Of a stretch of DNA of 64,000 bases, positions 37,435-46,861 are shown one piece after another. The position numbers and the translations under genes are program-made. How positions within the stretch are numbered: the first letter of the stretch is position 1; the number at the start of each line of letters is the position of its first letter. The stretch lies in contig CAWIHK010000005.1 of NCBI GenBank assembly GCA_963835935.1, forward strand, positions 798,559-862,558, written 5' to 3'. The notes beneath the pieces were generated by a model. That model had not been told where the DNA came from. It worked only from the letters and a program-made list of their open reading frames with translations, and searched no databases. The stretch is from CAWIHK01 sp963835935 (GTDB taxonomy: Bacteria; Bacteroidota; Ignavibacteria; UBA10030; CAVZMI01).

Positions 37435-40116
37435 TCACTTATTCCACCAGTAGCTAAACTTCACCATGAAAATATTATCCGGCGCTATATTCCAAAGACG
37501 ATGCACTGATTGATTGAATTGTACATCGCCAATGATATCGGATTTGTATCGGCTTTGTGTCCAAACGAAATACAGCACCGATCCGGGTGTATACTCCCAT
37601 CGAAGAACTGCATTGCCGCGAAGCGACTTCATGTTAAAATTCGGATCGTCGAATGTAAACGATTGCGGAGTTCCAGTTCCGTTAGGTTGCACCGTGTACA
37701 CATTATCCTTTTGAGTGATTGTTGTGCCCTGCGTTCCATAAACAAAAAAATCGTATGACATAGGCCGCGCGAGTTCTTTAAAATTTGTATAATTGCCGGT
37801 CGAGAAAAACGGTTGGACATACATCTGCAAACTTAACTGAGGCGTGAATGTCCAATTCACCCGAAAACTTGTAGATATCGTCGTCTGATCAATATCGGAA
37901 AACACATATCTATTTCCATAAGTCGCAGCAGCCGTTCGATCTTCTATGGTTGTTATATATTGCTCATCATCATGATTGATTGAATAATCTGGACTAAAAG
38001 AAAGCGCGATATTCGGAACAGGTTTCCATTGAAGAGTCGTTCCAACGTAGAAATTATGCATGTTCCCCATTTCGTCAGACGATGAATAGACGGAAACACA
38101 AAATGGTTTACTATCGTTTGTGCCGATCGATCCGTTCATCCAAACCTCGGTGGGTTGTGTCATCATCGGACCACCGCGTGTCTTCCAATTTGTTACCGAA
38201 GGAAATTCGTAACCGGTGTTATAATAGATGGAAGTGTAATTCGCGAATTGTGAATTCGCTCCGAAATAAATTGCATTCGATGTTATATATCCGCCGAAGT
38301 TATAACTCCGATAGTGGCCCAGATAGAGGCTTGCCTTTCTAATCACCGGTCCCGGTTCAGTCCAGTTGTAGCCGAAAACAGAATGCATGTTGATAACATC
38401 CGTTCGGGATGTAAAACCGAGGTCATTATTGTCGAAATAAGGATCTATAAATCCGAATGCGGCGTTTACATAAAAATTCCCTTTTTGTTTATTCAAAGCA
38501 ATCCGTCCTGCAAGTCCGGTCATCGAAGTTTTCGAACTATCGATGTGAAGATAGGAGATATCAGGACGCTGAAAATAGTGTTGTGAATTATTTTGCAGCG
38601 CAGTCATATCTTCCGGCGTTCCTGCAACACGCGTCATTGCCAACCAGCCATTCATCACCCATTCTTTGTCGTCGTCAAGAAATATCCAGCCATCCGTTCC
38701 AGTAAAGTACGACGATTTATTCATCTCAGAACTAAGTCGATCGTCTGATAAATTTCGTTCGGTCGCTGTTGCAAGAAAACCAAATCCTTGACGTGAATCG
38801 TTGAAATCTCGTTGTCCTCGAAAGACCGCGTAATACGTCATAGGTTCGACTTCAACTTTCTCATGGTTTCCACTTGTAACCATATCCGCCATTTCTCTAT
38901 TTGTCAACGCTTGAATTGTTCCCACATTCCAGGAGTCGCCTAATTTGCCGGTTAATTTCGCCGCGCCGAGAATTTGTGTCCCTACCGGAACATCAGACCA
39001 ATCACTCGTTGGAATCGACCCATGCGGTGCTCTGCCAATTCTCCGCGTGTATAAAAAATCGGGACATGGGAAGTCGAAACTCCAGTTGCTTGAAGAACCT
39101 CCATAACCAAAACTAAATATTGTTGAACCTTCAATAAAGAACGGACGCTTTTCTTGAAAATACGATTCAACATCGGTAAGATTAACGACTGCTGGATCAA
39201 CCTCTACCTGTCCAAAATCAGGATTGATTGCCCCGGTTAATGTAAGATTAGACGATAATCCTACTTTCCAATCGAGACCAACTTCAGTGGAATACGAACC
39301 GTGTTTTTGAAATGGATCGTCGGATGATCGCTGAAGATATTCTCCTTTCGACACCACATACGGAAGAATTTCCACATTCATGGGAGGCTGAAGATTACTC
39401 AATCCTTCCAGATCGACAAATCGTGAAACAAGTCCGCTTTGATTTCGCGGTTTGAACGCGATATAATCCGATTCATTCAATCGTGAAATATATCTATAAC
39501 AATCAACCCCCCACGAAACATTTTCTCCGGCATGAAAACGAAGTTGCGAGAATGGTATTCGCAACTCGGCACACCAGCCATTTTTTGTGATGGAAGTTTT
39601 TCCTTCCCAAACGCCATCCCACGTATCATCCGACCACTCATCATTATAAAAGACACCATCGAAGAGTGTGCCTCCGACATCAATTTTAAAATAGTAAGCG
39701 TTTCGTTTGTCGTGATAAGAATCGAATGCAATACCGAATTGATCTGCGCCAGTATATGCATCACGGCGCGCCAGCCATGTCGCTAGAGAATCCGGCGCCG
39801 GATCATCCATCCATGCACCGACATACAAAGCTTGATCGTCGTACAATAACACAACACGAGTTTTCATCGAAGGTTGCGCCCACTCTGTCGGCTCACTTTG
39901 TGTAAAGTGATCATAAAGCGGTGCCTGAAGCCATGCCGGTTCATCCAATTTTCCGTCGATAGAAATTGATTCATGAATCCGATACGCATGAAGAGGAGGT
40001 TGTTTAACCTCCTGCGCATTACAAATTGAAATGAAAATAATTAGTACGATACTGAATTGTAAAAATTGTGATTTAAGATCATTTTTAATTCTGAATTCTT
40101 CATTCAACATTTTCAT
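37435..40116 (-). CDS. DUF5916 outer-membrane protein with N-terminal CBM9-like domain
   Basis: An 893-residue envelope protein. After a signal peptide (to about residue 35, ...ISICNAQ), residues 40-240 form a CBM9-like/DOMON-type sandwich (AYRIHESISIDGKLDEPAWL, FGIAFDSYHDKRNAYYFKI, WCAELRIPFSQLRF). The rest is the DUF5916 beta-barrel, with GAINPDFGQVEVDPAVVNLT, EKRPFFIEGSTIFSFG and RRIGRAPHG as typical blocks. Such proteins are common in T9SS-bearing bacteria; function is not established. It stands alone, with no obvious partner, and the C-terminus ends in an aromatic strand (VKFSYWWNK). Confidence 0.85.
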   Translation of the reverse strand: MKMLNEEFRIKNDLKSQFLQFSIVLIIFISICNAQEVKQPPLHAYRIHESISIDGKLDEPAWLQAPLYDHFTQSEPTEWAQPSMKTRVVLLYDDQALYVGAWMDDPAPDSLATWLARRDAYTGADQFGIAFDSYHDKRNAYYFKIDVGGTLFDGVFYNDEWSDDTWDGVWEGKTSITKNGWCAELRIPFSQLRFHAGENVSWGVDCYRYISRLNESDYIAFKPRNQSGLVSRFVDLEGLSNLQPPMNVEILPYVVSKGEYLQRSSDDPFQKHGSYSTEVGLDWKVGLSSNLTLTGAINPDFGQVEVDPAVVNLTDVESYFQEKRPFFIEGSTIFSFGYGGSSSNWSFDFPCPDFLYTRRIGRAPHGSIPTSDWSDVPVGTQILGAAKLTGKLGDSWNVGTIQALTNREMADMVTSGNHEKVEVEPMTYYAVFRGQRDFNDSRQGFGFLATATERNLSDDRLSSEMNKSSYFTGTDGWIFLDDDKEWVMNGWLAMTRVAGTPEDMTALQNNSQHYFQRPDISYLHIDSSKTSMTGLAGRIALNKQKGNFYVNAAFGFIDPYFDNNDLGFTSRTDVINMHSVFGYNWTEPGPVIRKASLYLGHYRSYNFGGYITSNAIYFGANSQFANYTSIYYNTGYEFPSVTNWKTRGGPMMTQPTEVWMNGSIGTNDSKPFCVSVYSSSDEMGNMHNFYVGTTLQWKPVPNIALSFSPDYSINHDDEQYITTIEDRTAAATYGNRYVFSDIDQTTISTSFRVNWTFTPQLSLQMYVQPFFSTGNYTNFKELARPMSYDFFVYGTQGTTITQKDNVYTVQPNGTGTPQSFTFDDPNFNMKSLRGNAVLRWEYTPGSVLYFVWTQSRYKSDIIGDVQFNQSVHRLWNIAPDNIFMVKFSYWWNK

Positions 40117-40256
40117 GGTTCCCCCAACGATTGAGTGTAACGGTAGTAAAGGATTGCGAGCTTTGTACCTATCCCCCAGCGCCGCATTTTATGCATGACA
40201 GAATGTTTGATTTACCACTAGAACCCTTATTACTGCTACATTTTACTAGTTAGTGT

Positions 40257-41921
40257 TTATCTTTCATCATTCTTCGCTTTTAGTCTCATTTCAATCCAAT
40301 TTCGATTCGCAACACCTAATTCTTTTTCAGTCATTTCCAAAAATTCATTTGTTGTCTTAATATTGTAATGCAAAATAAGTCTTAAGAATTTTAAAAAACT
40401 TACATTTCCTATCTTTTGCTCTAAGTCGTAAAGAAGTATAGAACCTTTTTCGTATAAGGCAGAATATGCTTCAGGTGTTGCACGGTCAATTCCCCAAATT
40501 GGACATGATTTAGATATATTTACTCTATAAGCGTCTATATATGTATTGAATACATTTTCTCCAAATTTTTGTTTGATATATGCCAACATGCTATATTCTG
40601 CATAGGATTCATTTAACCAATCCTGCCATGTGTCTACATCCGCTTTGTTCCACCAGAAATGAGCTATCTCGTGTGCAACCCCTTGTATTAAGTAAGTACT
40701 AAGCCGATTTGCTTTAAGAGAGATATAGTTTTTTCTGCTGTAACCACCAATTCCTTCTACAGGACAGATAACAAATTTCAAATATGCGCTGTCACTATTT
40801 TGTAAGCCATAGATATTTTTATAAAAATTAAGGACATCTTTACATGTAAGAAGGACTGAATCTATATTTGCTTCCGGAAATGTTGTATAGACGGTCTCAA
40901 TTGTCGTAGTTCCGTTTTGTATTTTCTTGGATTTTAATTTTTTTGAAGCAATAATAACATTGTCAAAAATTGACCAGTTGTGGTTTATTTCCCAAATTGC
41001 TCCTTTTTTATTTATAATACCTGAACCACTTACTTGGTAAGGCTCATCTATGGATATTTGCAGCATGGAAACAAAATTTTTGCTTTCCAGATTAACAGGA
41101 TACCATGCGGTATAGAAACCAATTTCTATCCAATCATCGGTGAATGATTTTCCCCATCCTGAAACGTCGTGCATATCGCAATCATACTTAAAATAGAAGG
41201 ATTGCTTTCTTATACTTTTTTCTGGATTGATTAATGTTATTTTTCCGCCGTTAGGTATATAAATTATCGGCGACTTTGAAATGGTGTCAAAAGTGTATGC
41301 TAAATTCCTTTTTTTATATTTTATTTCGTGAATTTTTGTATTTCTCCATAAGATAAAGTTTATACTATCTTGATTGTGGAAATCAATATTTACATATCCT
41401 TCAACATCCACTGTTCTCGATTTTACATCTATTTTTATATCTAATTTATAGGATTCAACTTCTGGATTAGTGTTACTATTAATTTTGTTAGGTTGGATAT
41501 CATTATTTGAACATTTTAGATCCCATTTTTCATCAGCAATCTTTTTGTTTTGTTTGATTATTTCGAGTAAAGGTTTCCATCTACTATCCTCGTGCAGCGG
41601 ATTGAAATCAGCGTCGGTTGCAATATGGGCATAATTACTATAATTATCTTTTGTAGCAAGAATATTTAGATTATGAAATGAACTGTCGGGATATGCAGCT
41701 AATGCCCAAGCGCATGCCGCATTATATCGATGGTTAGTTAATGCTTTCGATCCATGAGCTTTAAACGCTTCTGAATATGCAAACGCAGAAGAATCATAAT
41801 TTTTCTGGTTAAAAAGTGAGTCTGCTTTTTTAATAAGAGCATCATACTCTTTGGGAATGTCTTGCCCAAAAGATAAAGTTGTCAGTGCGGTAAATGCTAA
41901 TGTTAAAAATATATTTTTCAT
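40257..41921 (-). CDS. M1-family metallopeptidase-like protein, secreted
   Basis: A 554-residue secreted protein with a signal peptide (MKNIFLTLAFTALTTLSFGQ). A TPR-like N-terminal region (LIKKADSLFNQKNYDSSAFA) precedes an aminopeptidase-N-like fold. The gluzincin signature is VAHEIAHFWWNKADVDT with HEIAH near residue 418, followed by the distal Glu in WLNESYAEYS. The GAMEN exopeptidase loop of classical M1 enzymes is not obvious (EGIGGYSRKN is in the expected place), so peptidase specificity may differ. It is likely a periplasmic or surface peptidase. Codon use looks more A+T-rich than in neighbours, a weak hint of separate origin. Confidence 0.82.
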   Translation of the reverse strand: MKNIFLTLAFTALTTLSFGQDIPKEYDALIKKADSLFNQKNYDSSAFAYSEAFKAHGSKALTNHRYNAACAWALAAYPDSSFHNLNILATKDNYSNYAHIATDADFNPLHEDSRWKPLLEIIKQNKKIADEKWDLKCSNNDIQPNKINSNTNPEVESYKLDIKIDVKSRTVDVEGYVNIDFHNQDSINFILWRNTKIHEIKYKKRNLAYTFDTISKSPIIYIPNGGKITLINPEKSIRKQSFYFKYDCDMHDVSGWGKSFTDDWIEIGFYTAWYPVNLESKNFVSMLQISIDEPYQVSGSGIINKKGAIWEINHNWSIFDNVIIASKKLKSKKIQNGTTTIETVYTTFPEANIDSVLLTCKDVLNFYKNIYGLQNSDSAYLKFVICPVEGIGGYSRKNYISLKANRLSTYLIQGVAHEIAHFWWNKADVDTWQDWLNESYAEYSMLAYIKQKFGENVFNTYIDAYRVNISKSCPIWGIDRATPEAYSALYEKGSILLYDLEQKIGNVSFLKFLRLILHYNIKTTNEFLEMTEKELGVANRNWIEMRLKAKNDER

Positions 41922-42031
41922 TTTGATCTTTTGTTTTTAATGTTAGCTAACTATTAGTTTTTCGAAACTTTTTTATCCAAGACGAAAACTTTGTTTCTGT
42001 TATCGCAAGGCTTTATTATTAAAGCTTCAAA

Positions 42032-43162
42032 CTATTTTTTCTTTATATAAATATCCGAATTGCTTGTTTTCAGTGTGATGGTCGGACCGCCGCCGTTGAG
42101 AGTATATGTAGCATGAACCTCACGGCCATCCGGATCATCTTCATACGTCGTAGATTGGAAATCGGAATGAATAGTAAATTTATCGGTTCTTCTCCTATGC
42201 CTTTGGCCGTCGTATCGGACGGTTGCATCGACAGTCACTTTTGCATCTGCGGGAAGGCTCAACCGAATATCACCTCCGGCGGTAGTTATGTTTGACGATT
42301 TCTTTCCATCCGGTGTAAGTACGATATCGATGCCACCGCCGGCCGTTGAAAGATCAACGGAACCATTCGCATCCGGATAAGAGACGTTTCCTCCTGCTGT
42401 TGATGCGGCGCTATGTTCGAATGAACTTTCTACAGAAATATTTCCTCCGGCTGTACTTAATTTCGATTTCCCGGATAATTTTTTCGAATCTATATTTCCT
42501 CCCGCCGTTGAAACGTTTGTCGTTCCTTTAACATCGCCGAGAGTGATATTTCCTCCGGAAGTTCTTGCGGAAAGATCTTTCCCGACATATTTTATACTGA
42601 TCGATCCTCCGGATGTAACCAAATCTGCATTCTCCCCGACACTACCTACAGTGATGTCGCCTCCGGATGTGTTGGCATTCAGCTCGGCGCTAACCGACTT
42701 GACATCGATATTGCCTCCGGATGTCGAGATATCTACAGAGCCGGTTATTTCATCGACATCAATATTTCCACCGGATGTGGAACCCCTCACCTTACCTGTT
42801 AATTTTCCATCGATTTTGAGATTACCGCCCGATGTCCGCAAATCCAAATTATATTGTTGAGGAACCGAAATATAAAATTTTACATCTCGCTCACTCTGAT
42901 CATATTCGACATAGACAGAGTTTCCCCGCTGACCGAGCTTTAAATTTTCTTTATCTTCAGCATCGATATTTTCCGCTTGAACATACACTTCGTTTTTATC
43001 CCACGGAGTAATTGTTATATCGCCCCCTTCGATACGTACCGTCAACATTCCCCCGTTGCCGACAGTAAATGATTTTGAGACAATATCATCCGTTGCGTAC
43101 ACAGTGGTACCGTATGCAATCGTTGCCAGAAGCATGATGAGTGTTACCATAATGTTTTTCAT
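42032..43162 (-). CDS. DUF4097-type secreted beta-helix-like protein
   Basis: After a signal peptide (to about residue 24), the protein carries a ladder of 11 short rungs of the form (T)SGGN/AGGN every 13-20 residues: RTSGGNLKIDG, STSGGNIDVD, STAGGNIS and so on, the pattern of DUF4097/putative auto-transporter adhesin head domains that fold as a right-handed beta-helix. The first half uses TSGG and the second TAGG, which suggests stepwise duplication. It overlaps the anti-sigma gene by four bases and is the third gene of an ECF operon, so it is likely an envelope protein produced in a stress regulon. Molecular function unknown. Confidence 0.82.
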   Translation of the reverse strand: MKNIMVTLIMLLATIAYGTTVYATDDIVSKSFTVGNGGMLTVRIEGGDITITPWDKNEVYVQAENIDAEDKENLKLGQRGNSVYVEYDQSERDVKFYISVPQQYNLDLRTSGGNLKIDGKLTGKVRGSTSGGNIDVDEITGSVDISTSGGNIDVKSVSAELNANTSGGDITVGSVGENADLVTSGGSISIKYVGKDLSARTSGGNITLGDVKGTTNVSTAGGNIDSKKLSGKSKLSTAGGNISVESSFEHSAASTAGGNVSYPDANGSVDLSTAGGGIDIVLTPDGKKSSNITTAGGDIRLSLPADAKVTVDATVRYDGQRHRRRTDKFTIHSDFQSTTYEDDPDGREVHATYTLNGGGPTITLKTSNSDIYIKKK

Positions 43163-44124
43163 TGTTGATTTCCCCCTATTAATAATGATGCATGATGTCG
43201 TATGTATTCATTTTTATCTTGGTTAAGTTTTTGTTGGAATTTATTCATCGTCTGTGAATCGATAGAATGCCCTTCTTCTTTATATCGTGTCAACGCATTA
43301 ATCGCCTCAATACGTAAACCCGAATTAGCATCTTTCAATAGTACATCCATGAAGGCTTGTTTTATTTGATCGTCATAAGAAAGATGCGTTAATGCCTGAA
43401 GCGCTTCTTTCCGCACGCCTGGATTTATATCGGTGCGAAGCGCAAGAATCAATGCGCTTTTTATTTCATCATCTGTTTTTTGATTATTCGAAGTTCTTGC
43501 GGCTATCATTGTCGCAGATTGCAGTCGAACGCCGGGATTCTGACTTTCCACCAACGCGTACGCCATTAACTTCTGAACTTGCGGATCACGAATCGATCCT
43601 TCTAGCCGGACAGGCATCACGGCATCGAAACTGATATTAACATTTTCGAGATTTTCAGAATTCTGAATTACTGCGATATTTTCAATCTTCGAGCGCGATT
43701 CCGTTTCATTTACTTTTTCAACCACTAATGTTTCAAACGGTTTCTCCATTGAGACAATGGAATTCGTATTTCTCTGGCCAATCTCATATCCAACAAACAG
43801 CAACATCGCGGTTAATCCAAGTGCAAGAACAGGACGGTATGCTTTAGAAAAAAATCCGGAGAACCTTTTCAATATATTTGTTCCACTTTCCCGTTCATCG
43901 GCCAGAGCTTTTCTAAATCGCCGGCGCGCATCATTCAAAAGGGCATCATTCACATCGACCATCGTTCTATTACTCATTAGCGCATTGATCTGACGAAGTT
44001 GATCCACCGCTTTTTTACACTCGTCGCATTCTCGCAAATGATCCTGCACAATTTCGTTTTGCAGATCATCCAGATCGTTGTAAAGAAATAATGGCAGTAA
44101 TTCTTTTATACTTTTGTGTTTCAT
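43159..44124 (-). CDS. Anti-sigma factor with zinc-finger, TM segment and HEAT repeats
   Basis: Residues 25-40 hold the anti-sigma zinc motif DHLRECDECKKAV (His 29, Cys 33, Cys 36), residues about 97-115 one membrane segment (PVLALGLTAMLLFVGYEIG), and the extracytoplasmic part ends in HEAT-like repeats (SQNPGVRLQSATMIA; DINPGVRKEALQALTHL; DANSGLRIEAINALTRY). It should bind and hold the ECF sigma factor encoded just upstream and release it on an envelope signal sensed by the HEAT part. AAGGAG lies nine bases before the ATG. HEAT repeats on the periplasmic side of an anti-sigma factor are not common. Confidence 0.88.
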   Translation of the reverse strand: MKHKSIKELLPLFLYNDLDDLQNEIVQDHLRECDECKKAVDQLRQINALMSNRTMVDVNDALLNDARRRFRKALADERESGTNILKRFSGFFSKAYRPVLALGLTAMLLFVGYEIGQRNTNSIVSMEKPFETLVVEKVNETESRSKIENIAVIQNSENLENVNISFDAVMPVRLEGSIRDPQVQKLMAYALVESQNPGVRLQSATMIAARTSNNQKTDDEIKSALILALRTDINPGVRKEALQALTHLSYDDQIKQAFMDVLLKDANSGLRIEAINALTRYKEEGHSIDSQTMNKFQQKLNQDKNEYIRHHASLLIGGNQQ

Positions 44125-44144
44125 AACTGATCTCCTTAGAGTTA

Positions 44145-44726
44145 CTAATCCAGACGACGCCCTAAATAGTTTCGCAATTTTTCTGTTGCAAGAAAAAGAT
44201 ACCTTTTTATTGTTCCTTCACCGCATTGCATCACTTCCGCGATTTCTTTTAGCGAGTAATTTTCGTAATGCCGTAAGGAAAAAGCGAGCTTTTGGCGAGG
44301 TGGAAGTTTCTCCAAACTCTTTTCAATTTGTGCCTTCAACTCGGATTGCAGTATTGCGTCATCGGTCCGACTTTCAGATACAGGCTCATAGTTTCCTGTA
44401 TGCGGTTCGTCGGTTCCGGAATCCTGCTCGATCGATACATGATGGTGACGCCGGCTTCGGCTTCGGTATGTCAGACACACATTCGTTGTTATTCGAAACA
44501 GCCAGGTTGCAAAAGTGCTCTGAAATTTAAAATGCTGTAAACCACGATAGACACGTAAAAAAACTTCCTGATATATGTCTTTTGCATCTTCCGCATTGTT
44601 GATATAGTGCGCCGCAATTGAAAGAACCGCACGATCATACCGGAACACCAACTCTTGAAATGCATTCACATCTCCCTGCTGTGCACCTTTAATAAGAATG
44701 ATGTCATTCGCTTCTTCTGTAAGCAT
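44145..44726 (-). CDS. ECF-type RNA polymerase sigma factor
   Basis: About 193 residues with the two ECF regions: sigma-2 (NAFQELVFRYDRAVLSIAAH, then DAKDIYQEVFLRVYRGLQHF, FATWLFRITTNVCL) and sigma-4 (LEKLPPRQKLAFSLRHYENY, then SLKEIAEVMQCGEGTIKRYL). The second of two in-frame ATGs is preferred because AAAGAG touches the first and lies six bases before the second. It is followed by its zinc-finger anti-sigma factor and a DUF4097 protein. The A+T-rich region upstream (44733-45049) should hold the promoter, probably autoregulated as in other ECF operons. Confidence 0.95.
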   Translation of the reverse strand: MLTEEANDIILIKGAQQGDVNAFQELVFRYDRAVLSIAAHYINNAEDAKDIYQEVFLRVYRGLQHFKFQSTFATWLFRITTNVCLTYRSRSRRHHHVSIEQDSGTDEPHTGNYEPVSESRTDDAILQSELKAQIEKSLEKLPPRQKLAFSLRHYENYSLKEIAEVMQCGEGTIKRYLFLATEKLRNYLGRRLD

Positions 44727-44732
44727 AAGCAT

Positions 44733-45049
44733 CTCTTTTTATGTGATTAGACCAGAGCATTTATAAAAGGTTGCACGCTCTGGATTATGGCCGAGTAAAA
44801 ATTATTATCCAATGTTAAGCAACAAAGCAAAATCCTAATTATTAATTCCTAAACTCGAAATAATATCAAAACTCAAATTTTTAAAGCAAATACCTAGAGT
44901 TTATAATGGAATTCCACGTTCGAATTTGTTATGGATTTCTCCAAAGGAGTCCTTCGGACGATATTATCGCGAAGGGAGTGCCTTCGGCAGAATTTCGAGC
45001 TTTGCGCAACATTAGTCATTCTTATAAATATATTCCAGATTTAAGAATA
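44733..45049. other. Intergenic region with two CTTCGG hairpins
   Basis: No gene is seen. Two small hairpins follow each other: CCAAAGGA-GTC-CTTCGG near 44931-44948 and CGAAGG-GAGTG-CCTTCG near 44970. They belong to the same CCTTCGG type seen around the insertion sequence and may form the 3' end of the methyltransferase transcript. The rest is A+T-rich and must contain the ECF operon promoter. Confidence 0.45.
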
Positions 45050-46285
45050 TTATTTTTTGAACAACTGTACAACAACTTCAACATCATCCGTTCCCGGGAA
45101 CATATCAACAGGAACTGCACGGCCAATTCTGTAACCTGATTTTTCCCACCGATTAATTTCTTGAGGAATTGAATTTATGTCGCAAAATATATGGATGGCG
45201 CGTTCCGGTTTCCGGGAAGCAATCGCTTCAATCACTCCTGTTGCGGTTCCGTTGCGGGGAGGATCGAGAATTACAGACCACTTGTCTGTTGTTCGCTTGA
45301 GAAGATCTTCGATAGAATCGGCATTTATGTCGCGCCGAATAAAATGGCTGTTCTGAATTTTTAAGTGCGATGCATTCATTTTTGCAGATTCGATTGCATC
45401 GCCGGAAAGTTCAACTCCAATTATGTTCGATACCTTTTCAGCGAGGCATAATGCAAACATGCCAAAACCGCAGTATAGATCGTACAATTGAAGCGACAAT
45501 TCCGGCTGGAGAAGCTCTTCGACAATTTGTACAAACTCATCGATGACAAAGTGGTTGATTTGTGAAAATGAGAAAGGTGGGTACGAAAAGTTTTTACCGC
45601 GAATTATTTGTGAAATCAACTTCTGGCCGAATACCCTTCGCGCCGGATGTTCCCGGCTGTTGTCGGAAGGGAGATAATAATTCGATCGCTCTTCATCGAC
45701 AAATAGATAAACGCTTTTTATTTCTTTCACAGCCGCCGTTACTGCTTTTGAAACTGCATTCACCTTCTTGATCACGGCTGGGTGCGTCGACCCGATGTTG
45801 AAAATCATCGTATGAAAATTATTCGTCCCTTTAACGACGACATAATTAAGTGCTTTGGCAAATACACTGTCTCTCGATGAATCGATATATTCCTGAACAC
45901 GTTGATATACTTGGGAATGGGATTCCGGTTCAATAGCGCATTTGAGCACGGCAAATGGTCGTTGGCGTGCTTCATCTTTATCGATGAGTCCAAGAACATA
46001 TTTACCGGACCTGATAAATAATTTACGTTTTGAAATCATCCGGTAGTTTCTTCCAGGTGAGGATGGAATGATCTTGTCGAGTGTTCGCTCTATCCGATTT
46101 TCTTTCCAAAATCTTTGAAGCGCTCGTTCTTTGATCTTCAATTCGTCAGGATAGGAAATTTTTGAAGCATGACAAATATTACACACGACCGACTTATTCG
46201 ACTGGCATTCTCCAAGGGGAAGTATTCTTGGCGGCAAACCTTGCGCAGTAATCTGACTGCTCAGGCATTCTTCAAATGAAATCAT
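45050..46285 (-). CDS. TrmA/RlmD-family RNA (uracil-C5)-methyltransferase
   Basis: A class I SAM-dependent RNA methyltransferase of the RumA/RlmD/TrmA type that methylates a uridine C5 in rRNA or tRNA. Three cysteines near residues 27-38 (ECQSNKSVVCNICHASKISY, with CxxC) may hold an iron-sulphur cluster as in RlmD. The SAM motif is LYDLYCGFGMFALCLAEKV, followed by the motif IV block VILDPPRNGTATGVIEAI and HIFCDINSIPQEI, in which the Cys takes the place of the catalytic Cys (SCNP in classical members). There is no TRAM domain at the N-terminus. The C-terminus DMFPGTDDVEVVVQL fits the family. Exact target base not assignable. Confidence 0.88.
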   Translation of the reverse strand: MISFEECLSSQITAQGLPPRILPLGECQSNKSVVCNICHASKISYPDELKIKERALQRFWKENRIERTLDKIIPSSPGRNYRMISKRKLFIRSGKYVLGLIDKDEARQRPFAVLKCAIEPESHSQVYQRVQEYIDSSRDSVFAKALNYVVVKGTNNFHTMIFNIGSTHPAVIKKVNAVSKAVTAAVKEIKSVYLFVDEERSNYYLPSDNSREHPARRVFGQKLISQIIRGKNFSYPPFSFSQINHFVIDEFVQIVEELLQPELSLQLYDLYCGFGMFALCLAEKVSNIIGVELSGDAIESAKMNASHLKIQNSHFIRRDINADSIEDLLKRTTDKWSVILDPPRNGTATGVIEAIASRKPERAIHIFCDINSIPQEINRWEKSGYRIGRAVPVDMFPGTDDVEVVVQLFKK

Positions 46286-46304
46286 TATGATGTGTGGTTA
46301 GCGA

Positions 46305-46733
46305 TCAACTTCTTTTTCGATATTCTACGGAACAAATAGTATGCACACCGCCTCTTACTTTATAATCTGCAGTTACGAGCATCTGCTTCGGTTTGCAGGA
46401 TGCGACGAGATCTTCAAGAATACAGTTAACCACATGTTCCTGGTAAATTCCGACATTTCGATACGACAACAAATAATATTTGAATGATCGGAGTTCGATT
46501 ATATCATTGTCGGGCACGTAGTCGATTTTAATCACGGCAAAATCGGGGAGACCGGAAAACGGACAAACCGCGGTGAATTCATCTGTTTCAATATGAATCT
46601 GTTGATCCTGTCGAGGATATTCATACTGAAATGTAGCAAGAACAGACGGATCGATCGATTCCACTCCATCGAAAGAAAACCGTTTGTCCAATGGTTCGAA
46701 TTTTGTTTTTTTCTTTTTTGTTTTTCTTATCAT
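46305..46733 (-). CDS. queF: NADPH-dependent 7-cyano-7-deazaguanine reductase (preQ0 reductase)
   Basis: Reduces preQ0 to preQ1 in queuosine biosynthesis. The 142 residues are the short, single-domain QueF. Signatures: ETDEFTAVCPFSGLPDFA with the catalytic Cys that forms the thioimide, and the QueF motif ELRSFKYYLLSYRNVGIYQE, then HVVNCI. Adjacent to the RNA methyltransferase on the same strand, 19 bases apart, which makes a small RNA-modification pair. A basic Lys-rich N-terminus (MIRKTKKKKTKF) is extra. Confidence 0.96.
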   Translation of the reverse strand: MIRKTKKKKTKFEPLDKRFSFDGVESIDPSVLATFQYEYPRQDQQIHIETDEFTAVCPFSGLPDFAVIKIDYVPDNDIIELRSFKYYLLSYRNVGIYQEHVVNCILEDLVASCKPKQMLVTADYKVRGGVHTICSVEYRKRS

Positions 46734-46861
46734 CGCCGATAATAATATACATGAAAATCAAGTAAGGCGAAAGAAAAAAGAAATCCAAATTGCTTGATTT
46801 TCAACAGGTTTTTTGTCATTTTGATGTAACTTTTGCGCGTCAAGAATTCGTCAAATTGTTA

